Under the pieces are notes generated by a model, which was not told the DNA's origin, did not search any database, and was given only the letters and a program-made list of their open reading frames with translations. Shown here piece by piece: positions 53,369 through 61,860 of a stretch of 64,000 nucleotides of DNA; the first letter of the stretch is position 1; every line of letters starts with the position of its first letter. The translations under genes were made by a program, and so were the position numbers. The stretch lies in contig NZ_CP051515.1 in NCBI RefSeq assembly GCF_012689525.1, positions 372,001 through 436,000 of the forward strand, in the 5' to 3' direction. The DNA is from Paraburkholderia aromaticivorans (GTDB lineage Bacteria; Pseudomonadota; Gammaproteobacteria; Burkholderiales; Burkholderiaceae).

Positions 53369-54783
53369 GATTCCCTCAGTGTCGCCTATTGGCCGTCGTG
53401 TGCGCCTGCTGGTTTGCCGGCTGTACGGTCGGCCCCGACTATCACCGGCCTGCTGTCGATACACCGTCGTCGTTCCGTTACGCGTCGCCGGATGCCGAAG
53501 TGCTCGATCAGGGCGCGGTGCAATGGTGGAACCAGTTCAACGATCCGGTGCTCGACGGTCTGATCCAGCGAGCGCTCGATCAGAACAAGGATCTCGCCAT
53601 CGCCGCCGCGCGCGTCGATGAGTTTTACGGTCGCCTGATGACGACGCGTGCCGGGCTCTTCCCGCAAGTCAGCGCGAACTTCGGCGGCGGCCGGGGCCGC
53701 AGCGTACCGGCGCCGGGCTTCGCGCCGGCGGTCGGCAATCAGGTGCAACTGGACGTGATGGCGTCGTGGGAAATCGATCTGTTCGGCCGCATACGGCGCA
53801 TGACCGAAGCCGCGCGCGCCGACTATCTGGGCACCCAGGCCGCGCAGCAGGCGACGCGCATCGCGTTGATTTCGAGCGTGGCCACGTCGTATTTGTTGCT
53901 GCGCGATCTCGACCAGCGGCTGGAAATTGCGAAGTCGACTCTGGCCAGCCGTTCCGATGCACTCTCGCTGTTTCAGGAGCGCTTCACAGGCGGCGTCGTC
54001 TCGCAACTCCAGGTGAGCCAGGCGAAATCCGAGTATGAGTCGGCGCAGGCGTCGGTGTATGCGTTCCAGCAGCAGATCGCTCAACAGGAAAATTCATTGT
54101 CGCTGCTGCTCGGCGACAACCCGGGGCCAATTCCGCGCGGCAAACCGCTGACGCAACTCAGCGCGCCCGCGATTCCGGCGGGCCTGCCGTCGTCGCTGCT
54201 CGAACGGCGGCCGGATATCCTGCAGGCCGAACAGGCGCTGATCTCCGCGAACGCGTCGATCGGCGCGGCGCGCGCGCAGTACTTCCCGAGCATTTCGTTG
54301 ACGGGCATGTTCGGCGCGGCGAGCACGGCGCTCTCAGGATTGTGGACGGGGCCGGCGCGCATCTGGTCGTTTGCGGGCGCGATCGCGCAGCCGATCTTCA
54401 CCGGCGGCGCGATCACGGGATCGGTACGCACCGCCGAGGCGCAGCAGCAAGAGGCGCTGTTCAGCTATGAGCAGGCTATCCAGTCCGCCTTTGCCGATGT
54501 AGAAGATGCCCTCGTCGGCGTGGCGCGCGTGCGTGACCAGTTGCAGGCGACCAATCGCCAGGTCGAGGCGCTCGCGCAATATGCTTCGCTCGCGCGGGAT
54601 TTATACGAGGGCGGCTATACGAGTTACCTGGAAGTGCTCGACGCCGAGCGCAGTCTGTTCAATGCGCAGCTTCAGCAGTCGCAGTTGCAGGATCAGCAGC
54701 TTGCGGAGATCGTCGCGTTGTACAAGGCGCTCGGCTATGGCTGGACCGTCGACACCGGCTCGCAGGCGCAAACGCGTGGGTGA
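53365..54783 (+). CDS. Outer-membrane efflux channel (NodT/OprM family lipoprotein)
   Basis: 472 aa beginning ATGA-overlapped with the RND gene. Lipoprotein signal with FAGC lipobox (near Cys20), then CTVGPDYHRPAVDTP, the typical NodT/OprM N-terminus. Two outer-membrane efflux (OEP) repeats follow (ALDQNKDLAIAAARVDEFYGRLMTTRAGLFPQVS and LLERRPDILQAEQALISANASIGAARAQYFPSISLTGMFGAAS), each with the periodic helix pattern of TolC-type channels. It completes the tripartite efflux system. A short gap follows before convergent genes. Confidence 0.95.
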   Translation: MRFPQCRLLAVVCACWFAGCTVGPDYHRPAVDTPSSFRYASPDAEVLDQGAVQWWNQFNDPVLDGLIQRALDQNKDLAIAAARVDEFYGRLMTTRAGLFPQVSANFGGGRGRSVPAPGFAPAVGNQVQLDVMASWEIDLFGRIRRMTEAARADYLGTQAAQQATRIALISSVATSYLLLRDLDQRLEIAKSTLASRSDALSLFQERFTGGVVSQLQVSQAKSEYESAQASVYAFQQQIAQQENSLSLLLGDNPGPIPRGKPLTQLSAPAIPAGLPSSLLERRPDILQAEQALISANASIGAARAQYFPSISLTGMFGAASTALSGLWTGPARIWSFAGAIAQPIFTGGAITGSVRTAEAQQQEALFSYEQAIQSAFADVEDALVGVARVRDQLQATNRQVEALAQYASLARDLYEGGYTSYLEVLDAERSLFNAQLQQSQLQDQQLAEIVALYKALGYGWTVDTGSQAQTRG

Positions 54784-54809
54784 GCCGGCCAGTCGAACGG
54801 CGTGACGCG

Positions 54810-55193
54810 CTACGCCTTTGGCAGCGTAGATTTCTTGCCGCGCGCACGCGGCTTCGGCTCGACGCCCACGCGCGGATCGCGGGCCAGCACCAGCGCCGTC
54901 AATGCTTCGGCGACGGTTTCAAACGCCGGATCGTCTTGCGCTATGTAGAGCCATTTGCCGAGCACCGGATGCGGCCGCAAAGCCGGCATTTCATCGACGA
55001 GCGCGGCGTGGCGCTCGTGCGATGTGCACACCAGCAGGCCATTCCACGGCTTGTCGCGATCCGCGGCAATCAGGCACAAAAGACCATCGATATATGCGGC
55101 GTCGCTGCCGAACATCCGCTTGCTGATGTAAGTCGGATCGCGCTCGAACGCGTCGAAGATCCAGATGAGCGAGTTGCGGACGGACGAGGGCAT
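54810..55193 (-). CDS. Conserved protein, TfoX-like N-terminal type
   Basis: 127 aa from ATG 55193; the frame is open to a GTG at 55247, and the true start is uncertain. The sequence FERDPTYISKRMFGSDAAYIDGLLCLIAADRDKPWNGLLVCTSHERHAALVDEMPALRPHPVLGKWLYIAQDD resembles the small TfoX-N/MmcQ-like single-domain proteins, with the RMFG motif and the Trp-Asn-Gly segment. It ends in a basic stretch (KPRARGKKSTLPKA). Convergent with the efflux operon. Function unknown. Confidence 0.75.
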   Translation of the reverse strand: MPSSVRNSLIWIFDAFERDPTYISKRMFGSDAAYIDGLLCLIAADRDKPWNGLLVCTSHERHAALVDEMPALRPHPVLGKWLYIAQDDPAFETVAEALTALVLARDPRVGVEPKPRARGKKSTLPKA

Positions 55194-55266
55194 CGGCGTG
55201 AGGACCTTGGCGACGTGGGCGATGAGGAGCGAAAAGCATAGCACCACGCCGCTCGGCCGCGCTCCG

Positions 55267-55710
55267 TCAACCGCTGCAGATCACCGCGGTCAGCAGCAAC
55301 GGAATGACCGAGTGCACCTTGGCGGTGCTTCCGGCCGCGCGCACGCGCGACTCGACCGACTCGCTCGGCGCGGACAGCACGACGCCGTATAACGGGTCCG
55401 CGAGTGCCTGGCCGCGGCCCTTCTTGAACATCTCGTCGTCCGGCTCGTAGCCGAGCACGGCGTAGACGCGAAAGCCGAAGACGGTCATGTCGCTGCCGTG
55501 CACGGGACGAAACGCGTTGACGGAGTTCGTGTCGACCCGCATGGGATTGGACTCGATGTAGTTCTCGTCGATGAGTTGCGTGATGAAGGCGTGGGGACTC
55601 GCCTGGCAGTCGAACTGTGCGTCGAGCGCGTAGGCATGCGATGCCGGCGGGCAGAAGCCGACGCTTGAGGCGAGGAGTGCGGCAAGCACTCTGAGAGGAC
55701 GAGGTTCCAT
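55267..55710 (-). CDS. Exported protein of unknown function
   Basis: 147 aa. Signal peptide MEPRPLRVLAALLASSVGFCPPASHA, then YALDAQFDCQASPHAFITQLIDENYIESNPMRVDTNSVNAFRPVHGSDMTVFGFRVYAVLGYEPDDEMFKKGRGQALADPLYGVVL. The mature part has a Cys near the start and one near the end (ICSG), so a disulfide is possible. No known family is recognised. Gap of 73 bases to the next minus-strand gene. Confidence 0.8.
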   Translation of the reverse strand: MEPRPLRVLAALLASSVGFCPPASHAYALDAQFDCQASPHAFITQLIDENYIESNPMRVDTNSVNAFRPVHGSDMTVFGFRVYAVLGYEPDDEMFKKGRGQALADPLYGVVLSAPSESVESRVRAAGSTAKVHSVIPLLLTAVICSG

Positions 55711-55900
55711 GGCTGACGTGCACGAACTGCGGGCGTCGGCAGGCTGAACGCACGCTAGACATTAGTCTCTCACGGCTACGCGAACAGCGTACGTGCGTCA
55801 GCGAACGATGGCGGCGTCGTGCATCCGGGACGGAAGCCGCGGCGCTCGCCGCACGCGCAAGCGCGTGCAGGCGGTGCGGGACGTCTGCTGATGCTCGGAC

Positions 55901-57034
55901 TCAGGCCGCCAATTCCAGTGCCGCTTCACGGCTCGCTTCGGGCGTTGTGTAGAACGGGTAGTCGGTGTAGCCGACAGCCGTGCCGCCGTAGAACGTGTCG
56001 CGATCGTAGTCATTCAGCGGCAGTTTGTGGCGAAAACGTTCGGGCAAATCGGGGTTGGAGATGAAGTAACGGCCGAACGCGACCAGGTCGGCGCTGCCTT
56101 CGGCAAGAATCGCTTGCGCCGAGTCGGCGTCGAATCCACCGGCCGCGATGATCACACCGCGATACGACTGCCGGAACAGGCGCGCGGCGATCGGGTTCTG
56201 ATCGCGGCTTTCGTCGGCGGCGTTACCCGCGACACGCGGTTCGATCAGATGGAGGTAAGCGAGATCGAGCTTGTCGAGTTCCTTCACGACATGCGTGAAG
56301 AGCGCGACGGGATCGCTATCCGACATGTCGCCGAACGAGCCGCTGGGCCCGATGCGCACGGCCACGCGATCGCTGCCCCACACGGAGATCGCGGCCTGCG
56401 TGACGTCGAGCAGGAAACGCGCGCGGTTCTCGATCGAACCGCCGTACGCGTCGTTACGCTGGTTGCTGCCGTCATGCAGAAACTGGTCGACGATATAGCC
56501 GTTCGCACCGTGAATCTCGACGCCGTCGAATCCTGCTTCCAGAGCGCGCCGTGCTGCCGAGCGAAAATCTTCGACCAGCGCCACGACTTCGGCTTCGGTG
56601 AGCGCACGATTCGGCGTGCTCGGCACCCAGCCGCTGGCGGTGTAGGCGAGTCCTTCCGATTCGATTTCGGACGCGCCGACAGGCAGCACACGATCCGGCT
56701 GCATATCGCGATGCGACTGACGGCCTGCATGGAACAACTGAAGGAAAATGCGGCCGCGTTTTGCGTGCACGGCCTCGGTGATTACCTTCCAGCCGGGAAT
56801 CTGCGCATCCGAGTAGATCCCGGGCGCGCCGAGGTAGCCGTTGCCGTTCGCCGACACGACAGTCGCTTCCGACACGATGAAGCCACCCGCCGAGGTGCGC
56901 TGCTCGTAGTATTCGCGCATCAACGGATTGGGCACGTCGCCTTTCGCCGAACGCATACGTGTGAGCGGCGCCATCACGACGCGATGCTGCAATTGATAAG
57001 GACCTACCTTGATGGGATTGAAGAGTTCAGACAT
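55901..57034 (-). CDS. Old Yellow Enzyme-family ene-reductase
   Basis: 377 aa from ATG 57034; the frame is open 24 codons further without similarity. FMN-dependent NADPH:alkene oxidoreductase. Landmarks: LFNPIKVGPYQLQHRVVMAPLTRMRS, EYYEQRTSAGGFIVSEATVVS, LFHAGRQSHRDMQP, the substrate-binding pair HGANGY with FDGVEIHGANGYIVDQFLHDGSNQRNDAYGGSIENRARF, and LAYLHLIEPRV. Reduces activated C=C bonds of enals, enones, nitroalkenes or nitroaromatics. Its likely regulator, a LysR-type protein, is encoded immediately upstream on the same strand (95-base gap). Confidence 0.94.
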   Translation of the reverse strand: MSELFNPIKVGPYQLQHRVVMAPLTRMRSAKGDVPNPLMREYYEQRTSAGGFIVSEATVVSANGNGYLGAPGIYSDAQIPGWKVITEAVHAKRGRIFLQLFHAGRQSHRDMQPDRVLPVGASEIESEGLAYTASGWVPSTPNRALTEAEVVALVEDFRSAARRALEAGFDGVEIHGANGYIVDQFLHDGSNQRNDAYGGSIENRARFLLDVTQAAISVWGSDRVAVRIGPSGSFGDMSDSDPVALFTHVVKELDKLDLAYLHLIEPRVAGNAADESRDQNPIAARLFRQSYRGVIIAAGGFDADSAQAILAEGSADLVAFGRYFISNPDLPERFRHKLPLNDYDRDTFYGGTAVGYTDYPFYTTPEASREAALELAA

Positions 57035-57129
57035 GTCGATCACTTTTTTCTGTGGAGTGCTCGCGTGGAGCAGATGGACACAGATTAAGTGATCGCCAGT
57101 CGGCAATAAATAGGCGTGAAGGTCCTACT

Positions 57130-58089
57130 TTATTTCACCTGTGAAACAATCACGGGTAGCAGTTCTACCTGCAATGCCGGTTTGTACGCTGTATCGCTGG
57201 CCGCGAACAGGGCGACCAGCCAATCGACGAATACGCGTACCTTGGCGCTTAGATGCCGGTTCGGCGGATAGACGACGTACACGGGAATAGGGTCGGCCCA
57301 CCAGTCGGCAAAGGCCGGTTCCAGTGTGCCGCTTTCGAAATGCATCCGGCCCAGAAACGTCAGCGCATGCACGACGCCCAGGCCCGACAGGCCCATCGCG
57401 AGACAGGCCGTCGAATCATTCGCGGTCAGTGTGCGCTCGGGCGTGACGTCGACTCTCTCGCCGTTTCGGGTGACCGCGATCGGGAACGCCCGTCCGGTTC
57501 GCGCCGCAACCATCTGGATCACCACGTGCTCATGTTCCAGTTCAGAAGGATGCTTGGGGCGGCCATACCGTTTCCAGTAGTCCGGGGTGGCGCACAGCAC
57601 CTGGCGCACTTCGCCGAGCCGCCGCGCGACCAGCGACTGGTCGGTGACCTTGCCGGTGCGCACGACGCAATCGATGTTCTCAGTCACGAGATCCAGCGGC
57701 CGGTCGCTGACACCGAAGTCGAGTTTGATATCCGGGTAGCGCGCGACGAAATCGGGCAGCGCGGGGATGATGAGGCCGAGCCCGATCGGCACCGGAAAAT
57801 CGACGCGCAGACGGCCGCGAGGATTGCTCTTCGAGCGCGACATCACGCCTTCGAGTTCCTGCAGTTCGTTGAGCAGCCGGACGGCACGTTCGTAGTAGGC
57901 GGTGCCGTCGGTGGTCGGGCTGACCTTGCGGGTGGTGCGGTTGAGCAGCTTGGTGTCCAACTCCGCTTCGAGCGTTTGAATCAGCCGGGTGACGGTTGGC
58001 TTGGGAATGTCCAGGGTTTCGGAGGCCCTCGTGAACGTTCCCGTTTCCACCACGCGCACAAAAGCCTGCATCGCCTGAAATTTGTCCAA
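57130..58089 (-). CDS. LysR-family transcriptional regulator
   Basis: 319 aa from TTG 58089, with AGGGG upstream; the frame is open to 58215 but upstream codons lack similarity. HTH: FQAMQAFVRVVETGTFTRASETLDIPKPTVTRLIQTLEAELDTKLLNRTTRKVSPTTDG. Effector domain of the CrgA-type group (GRLRVDFPVPIGLGLIIPALPDF, ENIDCVVRTGKVTDQSLVARRLGEVRQVLCATPDYW). It lies just upstream of the ene-reductase on the same strand, so it may control that gene in tandem. Other targets cannot be excluded. Confidence 0.92.
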   Translation of the reverse strand: MDKFQAMQAFVRVVETGTFTRASETLDIPKPTVTRLIQTLEAELDTKLLNRTTRKVSPTTDGTAYYERAVRLLNELQELEGVMSRSKSNPRGRLRVDFPVPIGLGLIIPALPDFVARYPDIKLDFGVSDRPLDLVTENIDCVVRTGKVTDQSLVARRLGEVRQVLCATPDYWKRYGRPKHPSELEHEHVVIQMVAARTGRAFPIAVTRNGERVDVTPERTLTANDSTACLAMGLSGLGVVHALTFLGRMHFESGTLEPAFADWWADPIPVYVVYPPNRHLSAKVRVFVDWLVALFAASDTAYKPALQVELLPVIVSQVK

Positions 58090-58253
58090 GGGCCACCCCT
58101 GTTGAATTGGCTGGTCGAGCCGCACCGGCGGGCGGTGCGATCCGATCATACATCGAGTTAGCCAGGCTTCTTTTGGGCGAGGGGTGCCGTTGCCAGCATT
58201 GCGGATGACGCTCACACGGGCTTGCCGCCGATTGAGCGCCGCTGCAACCTGCT

Positions 58254-58973
58254 TTAACTGAACTCGATAAGGCCGAAGTCGAGAGCGACGAGCAGGGGTT
58301 CCGGCACCTTCCGCATCGCACTGTCATAGGCGTAGATGCGACGCCGCGTGGGCATCTGGATGCCCTGGAACTCGCGATACTCGCTGACGTAATTCGCGCC
58401 GGTCGCGCCACCGAGAATATCGACCGTGTAATCGTGACGGCGCATCAGCCCATCGGGGCCGAAATGCGTAATTTGCGTACGCGTGTGGCTCGCGATGTGA
58501 TCTGGGAATGTCACCTTCAGGCGGCGCCAGGTTTCGCCGTTCTCCTGCCACGGTTCGATTTCCTCGCTTTCGAAACCCGGGTAGGTGTAAAGGAAAGGCG
58601 ACGTCAGGTAGGTCCAGAAAGCTTCACTGGCGAAGTACGCCACGTGCAATTTATCCCACTGCGTCTCGACCGAGTGACCGGCAAAAGCGGCCTCCGGATG
58701 CTCGCGCGTTTCGGTGACCGCGCCGTCGAGGGTTTCCAAAGTCAGGAGCCCAGGCACGAAGACGCTGCGCAGATCGGGCGCCGTGAACGGCGTGATGCTC
58801 AGCTTCTCGGTATGCGTAGTGAGGTCGATGCGCTTGTCGATGAGCAGTCCAGGCTGTTGCTTGACATGCCAGATGGCGCCGTCGACGGACAGTTCGGCGG
58901 AAAGCCGCGTGAAGCTATCCCAGCGTTCCATCCCACCATGTGCGTCGACAGCGAATGTCAGGAGATCGTTCAT
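58254..58973 (-). CDS. Conserved protein of unknown function
   Basis: 239 aa from ATG 58973, with GAGGTGG upstream. No signal peptide. Starts MNDLLTFAVDAHGGMERWDSFTRLSAELSVDGAIWHVKQQPGLL and has repeating beta-strand segments; LolA/LppX-like lipid-carrier folds share the AHGGMERW-type start (as in COG2834-like proteins) but lack of signal argues against a periplasmic place. Conserved FPDHIASHTRTQITHFGPDGLMRRHDYTVDILGGATGANYVSEYREFQGIQMPTRRRIY. Function unknown. Divergent gap of about 200 bases to the next gene. Confidence 0.75.
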   Translation of the reverse strand: MNDLLTFAVDAHGGMERWDSFTRLSAELSVDGAIWHVKQQPGLLIDKRIDLTTHTEKLSITPFTAPDLRSVFVPGLLTLETLDGAVTETREHPEAAFAGHSVETQWDKLHVAYFASEAFWTYLTSPFLYTYPGFESEEIEPWQENGETWRRLKVTFPDHIASHTRTQITHFGPDGLMRRHDYTVDILGGATGANYVSEYREFQGIQMPTRRRIYAYDSAMRKVPEPLLVALDFGLIEFS

Positions 58974-59169
58974 GGGTTCCACCTCAAGAGTTGACGCGGG
59001 CAACGGCAGCGTGCTGGCACGGATAGTCGGGAAGCCAAAACATCCTATATGCCATACCGGATTCGTCGTACGTCAAATGTTCCCTCTTTCCCGTCAATCA
59101 CGCGCATTCGTGGCGATACCGGCGCCATGAGGCGCCGTCGCCGGTAACCGCAAGCCGCGTCACCACGTC

Positions 59170-59994
59170 TTACGCGCGGTTCTCAAACAGCTCGTTGAGT
59201 TGCGAGCCCGGCGCCGCGCCGGCAAAGCCGTCGAAGCGGCCTTGAGCCAGCGACTGCGCCGCCTGCATGAAACCGCCCCACGCCGCGCGGGCTAGCGCGC
59301 CGCCGACACTGACGCGCCGCACGCCGAGCGCGGCCACGTCCTGCAGCGTGAACGCCGACGTCGAACCGATCAGCAGATTGACGGGTTTCGGCGCGACGGC
59401 GGCGACCACCGCCTCGATCTGCTCGCGCGTCTGAATGCCCGGCGCGTACAGACAGTCGGCGCCGGCCTCGGAATAGGCCTTCAGGCGCGCGATCGCATCG
59501 TCGAGATCGGGCGAGCCGGCAAAGAAGTTTTCCGCCCGGCCGACCAGCAGCGTATCGCCGCCGTTTTCGTCGATGGCGCGGCGCGCGGCGCGGATTCGCT
59601 CGACGGCAACCTCGATGGAGAAAAGCGGCGCGGCGGCATCGCCGGTGGAGTCTTCGATCGACAGGGCTGCCACGCCGGTTTCGATGGCGAGCCTGACGCT
59701 TTCCGCCACTTCGTTCGGCGTGCTGCCGAAGCCGTTCTCGAAGTCCGCGTTGACGGGCAGGTCGGTCGCTTCGACGATCTTGCGCAGATGCGCGAGGATC
59801 GCGTCGCGGGGCAAGGCGTTGTCGGCGTGACCGGTGGACCAGGCAAAGCCCGAACTGGTCGTGGCGAGCGCCTGGAAGCCGAGCGTATGCAGATAGCGCG
59901 CGCTGCCGGCGTCCCACGGATTGGGCAGGACGAAACAACCGGACGTGTGCAGGGCTTTGAAGGCGGCGCGCTTCTCGGCGACGGTGCGGGACAT
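59170..59994 (-). CDS. Isocitrate lyase/PEP mutase-family protein
   Basis: 274 aa TIM barrel of the PEP mutase/methylisocitrate lyase superfamily. Landmarks: CFVLPNPWDAGSARYLHTLGFQALATTSSGFAWSTGHAD, DLPVNADFENGFGSTPNEVAESVRLAIETGVAALSIEDST (Mg-binding Asp/Glu) and TLLVGRAENFFAG. The KKCGH loop of isocitrate lyases is missing, as in other short members, so it is likely to cleave or isomerise a small C-C or C-P compound; substrate unknown. AGGAG precedes the ATG. Divergent from a LacI regulator across a palindrome-rich spacer. Confidence 0.92.
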   Translation of the reverse strand: MSRTVAEKRAAFKALHTSGCFVLPNPWDAGSARYLHTLGFQALATTSSGFAWSTGHADNALPRDAILAHLRKIVEATDLPVNADFENGFGSTPNEVAESVRLAIETGVAALSIEDSTGDAAAPLFSIEVAVERIRAARRAIDENGGDTLLVGRAENFFAGSPDLDDAIARLKAYSEAGADCLYAPGIQTREQIEAVVAAVAPKPVNLLIGSTSAFTLQDVAALGVRRVSVGGALARAAWGGFMQAAQSLAQGRFDGFAGAAPGSQLNELFENRA

Positions 59995-60170
59995 GGCGTA
60001 TCTCCTGAAAACGGACGAGCCTGAGCTGCCCGAGCTGGTTATGCGACCTCGAGGTCCACGACCGGGAAGTCGGTTTCGGTGTCCGCCGTGCGCGGATCGC
60101 CGGCGTGATGGACGTGGCGGAGCGGGTTGCGGCGGGTCTCATCATCCGTGAAATTTACCCTTCTGTGTGC

Positions 60171-60190
60171 GACATACGTATGTCCGGACA
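60171..60190. promoter_or_regulatory. Overlapping palindromes in the PEP-mutase/LacI spacer
   Basis: GACATACGTATGTC (60171-60184) is a perfect 14-base palindrome; TGTCCGGACA (60181-60190), also perfect, overlaps it. They lie in the 367-base divergent spacer 59995-60361 and are the best candidate operator for the LacI-type regulator. The rest of the spacer holds no confirmed gene; a short high-GC frame (about 60045-60165, minus) reads plausibly as protein but has no start. Confidence 0.5.
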
Positions 60191-60361
60191 GGCATCGCCG
60201 CTCGCTAGTCTCGCGAGCGCGCCTTTCGACAAGCAACGACAAGGCAGCTCGGTGACTTCCCCGATCGATCTTTGCGCAACCACCAGCGCGGCTTGATGCA
60301 CCGCAGCCGTAATGCGATGATCCCCTCATCGTCGCTTCTCCTCTCCGTCAGGCTGACGCGA

Positions 60362-61399
60362 ATGCCCAGTTCCACTCGCCGCAAAACGAGCATGACCGAC
60401 ATCGCGAAAGCCGCCGGTGTCAGCGAGGCGACCGTCGACCGTGTGCTGAACGGACGAGGCGGCGTGTCGCGCGCGAAGGAAATGAGCGTGCTCGAATGGG
60501 CACGCAAGCTGAAGATCGACCGCGCGCTCGACTCGGTGTCGGTACGCTGGCTGCGTATCGCGATCCTGTTGCAGCAACCGGCGTCGCCCTACTACGTGTC
60601 GTTGAAGCAGGGCTTTGAAGTGGCGCAAAAGACGTTCGAGGGGCAGCGCGTGATCTGCGCAGTCACTTACTTCGAAAGCCTCGAGCCGGCGCGTGTGGTC
60701 GACACCATTCGCCGCGCCACGCAGAAAGCCGACGCGCTCGTCATCGTCGCGTACGAGCATCCGGACATTGCCGCGGCGCTGCGGCAGATCAGCCGCACCA
60801 TTCCAGTCGTGACGCTCGCCAGCGATCTGCCGGGCACGGAGCGGCTTGCCTACGTCGGCATCGACAATCGCTGCGCGGGACGCGTCGCCGGCGAACTGGT
60901 CGGCCGCTTTATCGGCGAGGCGGGCGGTAAGGTGCTCGTCCTGACCGGCATGCATGATTTCCTCGGCCACGAAGAACGCGAAAGCGGCTTTCGTTCCGTG
61001 CTGCGGCGACGCTTTCCGAACTGCGACATCGTGGAAACCGTGGAGAGCCGCGAGCAGTCGGTGATCACCGAACGGCTCACTCGCGACGCTTTCCGGCGCT
61101 ATCCCGACTTGCGCGGCATCTACAACATTTCAGTCGGCAACGAAGGCGTCGGCGCGGCGCTCGTGGCACTCGAGCGCACGCGCTCGACGGTGTTCGTCGG
61201 TCACGAACTCAACGAGAGTTCGCGACGGCTGCTGATAGAGGGCACGCTCGACGCCGTGCTCGATCAGAATCCGGCCGGCGAAGCCATGCGTTCCATCGAA
61301 ATCGTGCTGCGGCACTACCATCGCGATCCGGGCGTGGCCTTGCCTCATCAGATTCCCGTCACCGTGTTATTGCGCGAGAACCTGCCGCTGAGCGACTAG
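60362..61399 (+). CDS. LacI-family transcriptional regulator
   Basis: 345 aa from ATG 60362. The N-terminal HTH TSMTDIAKAAGVSEATVDRVLNGRGGVSRAKEMSVLEWA is LacI-type but with an unusual hinge (no typical VNxxARxLR). Then a sugar-binding-type effector domain (LRIAILLQQPASPYYVSLKQGFEVAQKTFEGQRVICAVTYFESLEP, VIVAYEHPDIAAALRQISRTIPVVTLASDLPGTERLAYVGIDNRCAGRVAGELVGRF). Divergent from the PEP-mutase-like gene and convergent with the Rieske ferredoxin gene. It probably controls the first. No clear Shine-Dalgarno, and the exact start is uncertain. Confidence 0.9.
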   Translation: MPSSTRRKTSMTDIAKAAGVSEATVDRVLNGRGGVSRAKEMSVLEWARKLKIDRALDSVSVRWLRIAILLQQPASPYYVSLKQGFEVAQKTFEGQRVICAVTYFESLEPARVVDTIRRATQKADALVIVAYEHPDIAAALRQISRTIPVVTLASDLPGTERLAYVGIDNRCAGRVAGELVGRFIGEAGGKVLVLTGMHDFLGHEERESGFRSVLRRRFPNCDIVETVESREQSVITERLTRDAFRRYPDLRGIYNISVGNEGVGAALVALERTRSTVFVGHELNESSRRLLIEGTLDAVLDQNPAGEAMRSIEIVLRHYHRDPGVALPHQIPVTVLLRENLPLSD

Positions 61400-61443
61400 C
61401 GCCACTCTGCCCGCGTCGACGATGACCCTCGCGGGATGGCTTG

Positions 61444-61788
61444 TCACGACTCGTCCGTCGCGGGAACGCCCAGCAGCACCTCGCCGTTCTCGACGCGCAC
61501 CGGATAGGTTTGCAAATGCACGCACACTGGCGGGCTTTTCGGCGTGCCGGTGGGAATGTCGAAACGTCCCTGATGCAGCGGACACTCGATCTCGCGATCC
61601 ACGACGAAGCCGTCGGCGAGATGCGCGTGTTCATGCGTACACCAGCCGTCGGATGCGAAGAAGCCCTGATCGATCCGGTACACCGCGTAGCTCGCGCCCG
61701 CGTGATCGAAGCGGATCACGTCTTCTTCATCGATATCGCCGGTGGCGCAGGCCACCACCCACTTGATGTTGCTGGTTTCGACGGTCAC
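61444..61788 (-). CDS. Rieske-type [2Fe-2S] ferredoxin
   Basis: 114 aa from GTG 61788 with GGAG eight bases upstream. Rieske cluster ligands Cys50 and His52 in GWCTHEHAHLADG and Cys69 and His72 in IECPLHQGRFD; overall pattern as in bacterial Rieske ferredoxins that donate electrons to oxygenases. It follows the membrane desaturase gene by 72 bases on the same strand, so it is likely its electron donor. No flavoprotein reductase is adjacent, so a general reductase must serve it. Confidence 0.94.
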   Translation of the reverse strand: MTVETSNIKWVVACATGDIDEEDVIRFDHAGASYAVYRIDQGFFASDGWCTHEHAHLADGFVVDREIECPLHQGRFDIPTGTPKSPPVCVHLQTYPVRVENGEVLLGVPATDES

Positions 61789-61860
61789 GCGAGTCTCCGT
61801 TATTTGATGAGGTTTAGAGGCGTTCAGGCGTTCGACTGTGCGGGGACTCCGCCGCGCGGG

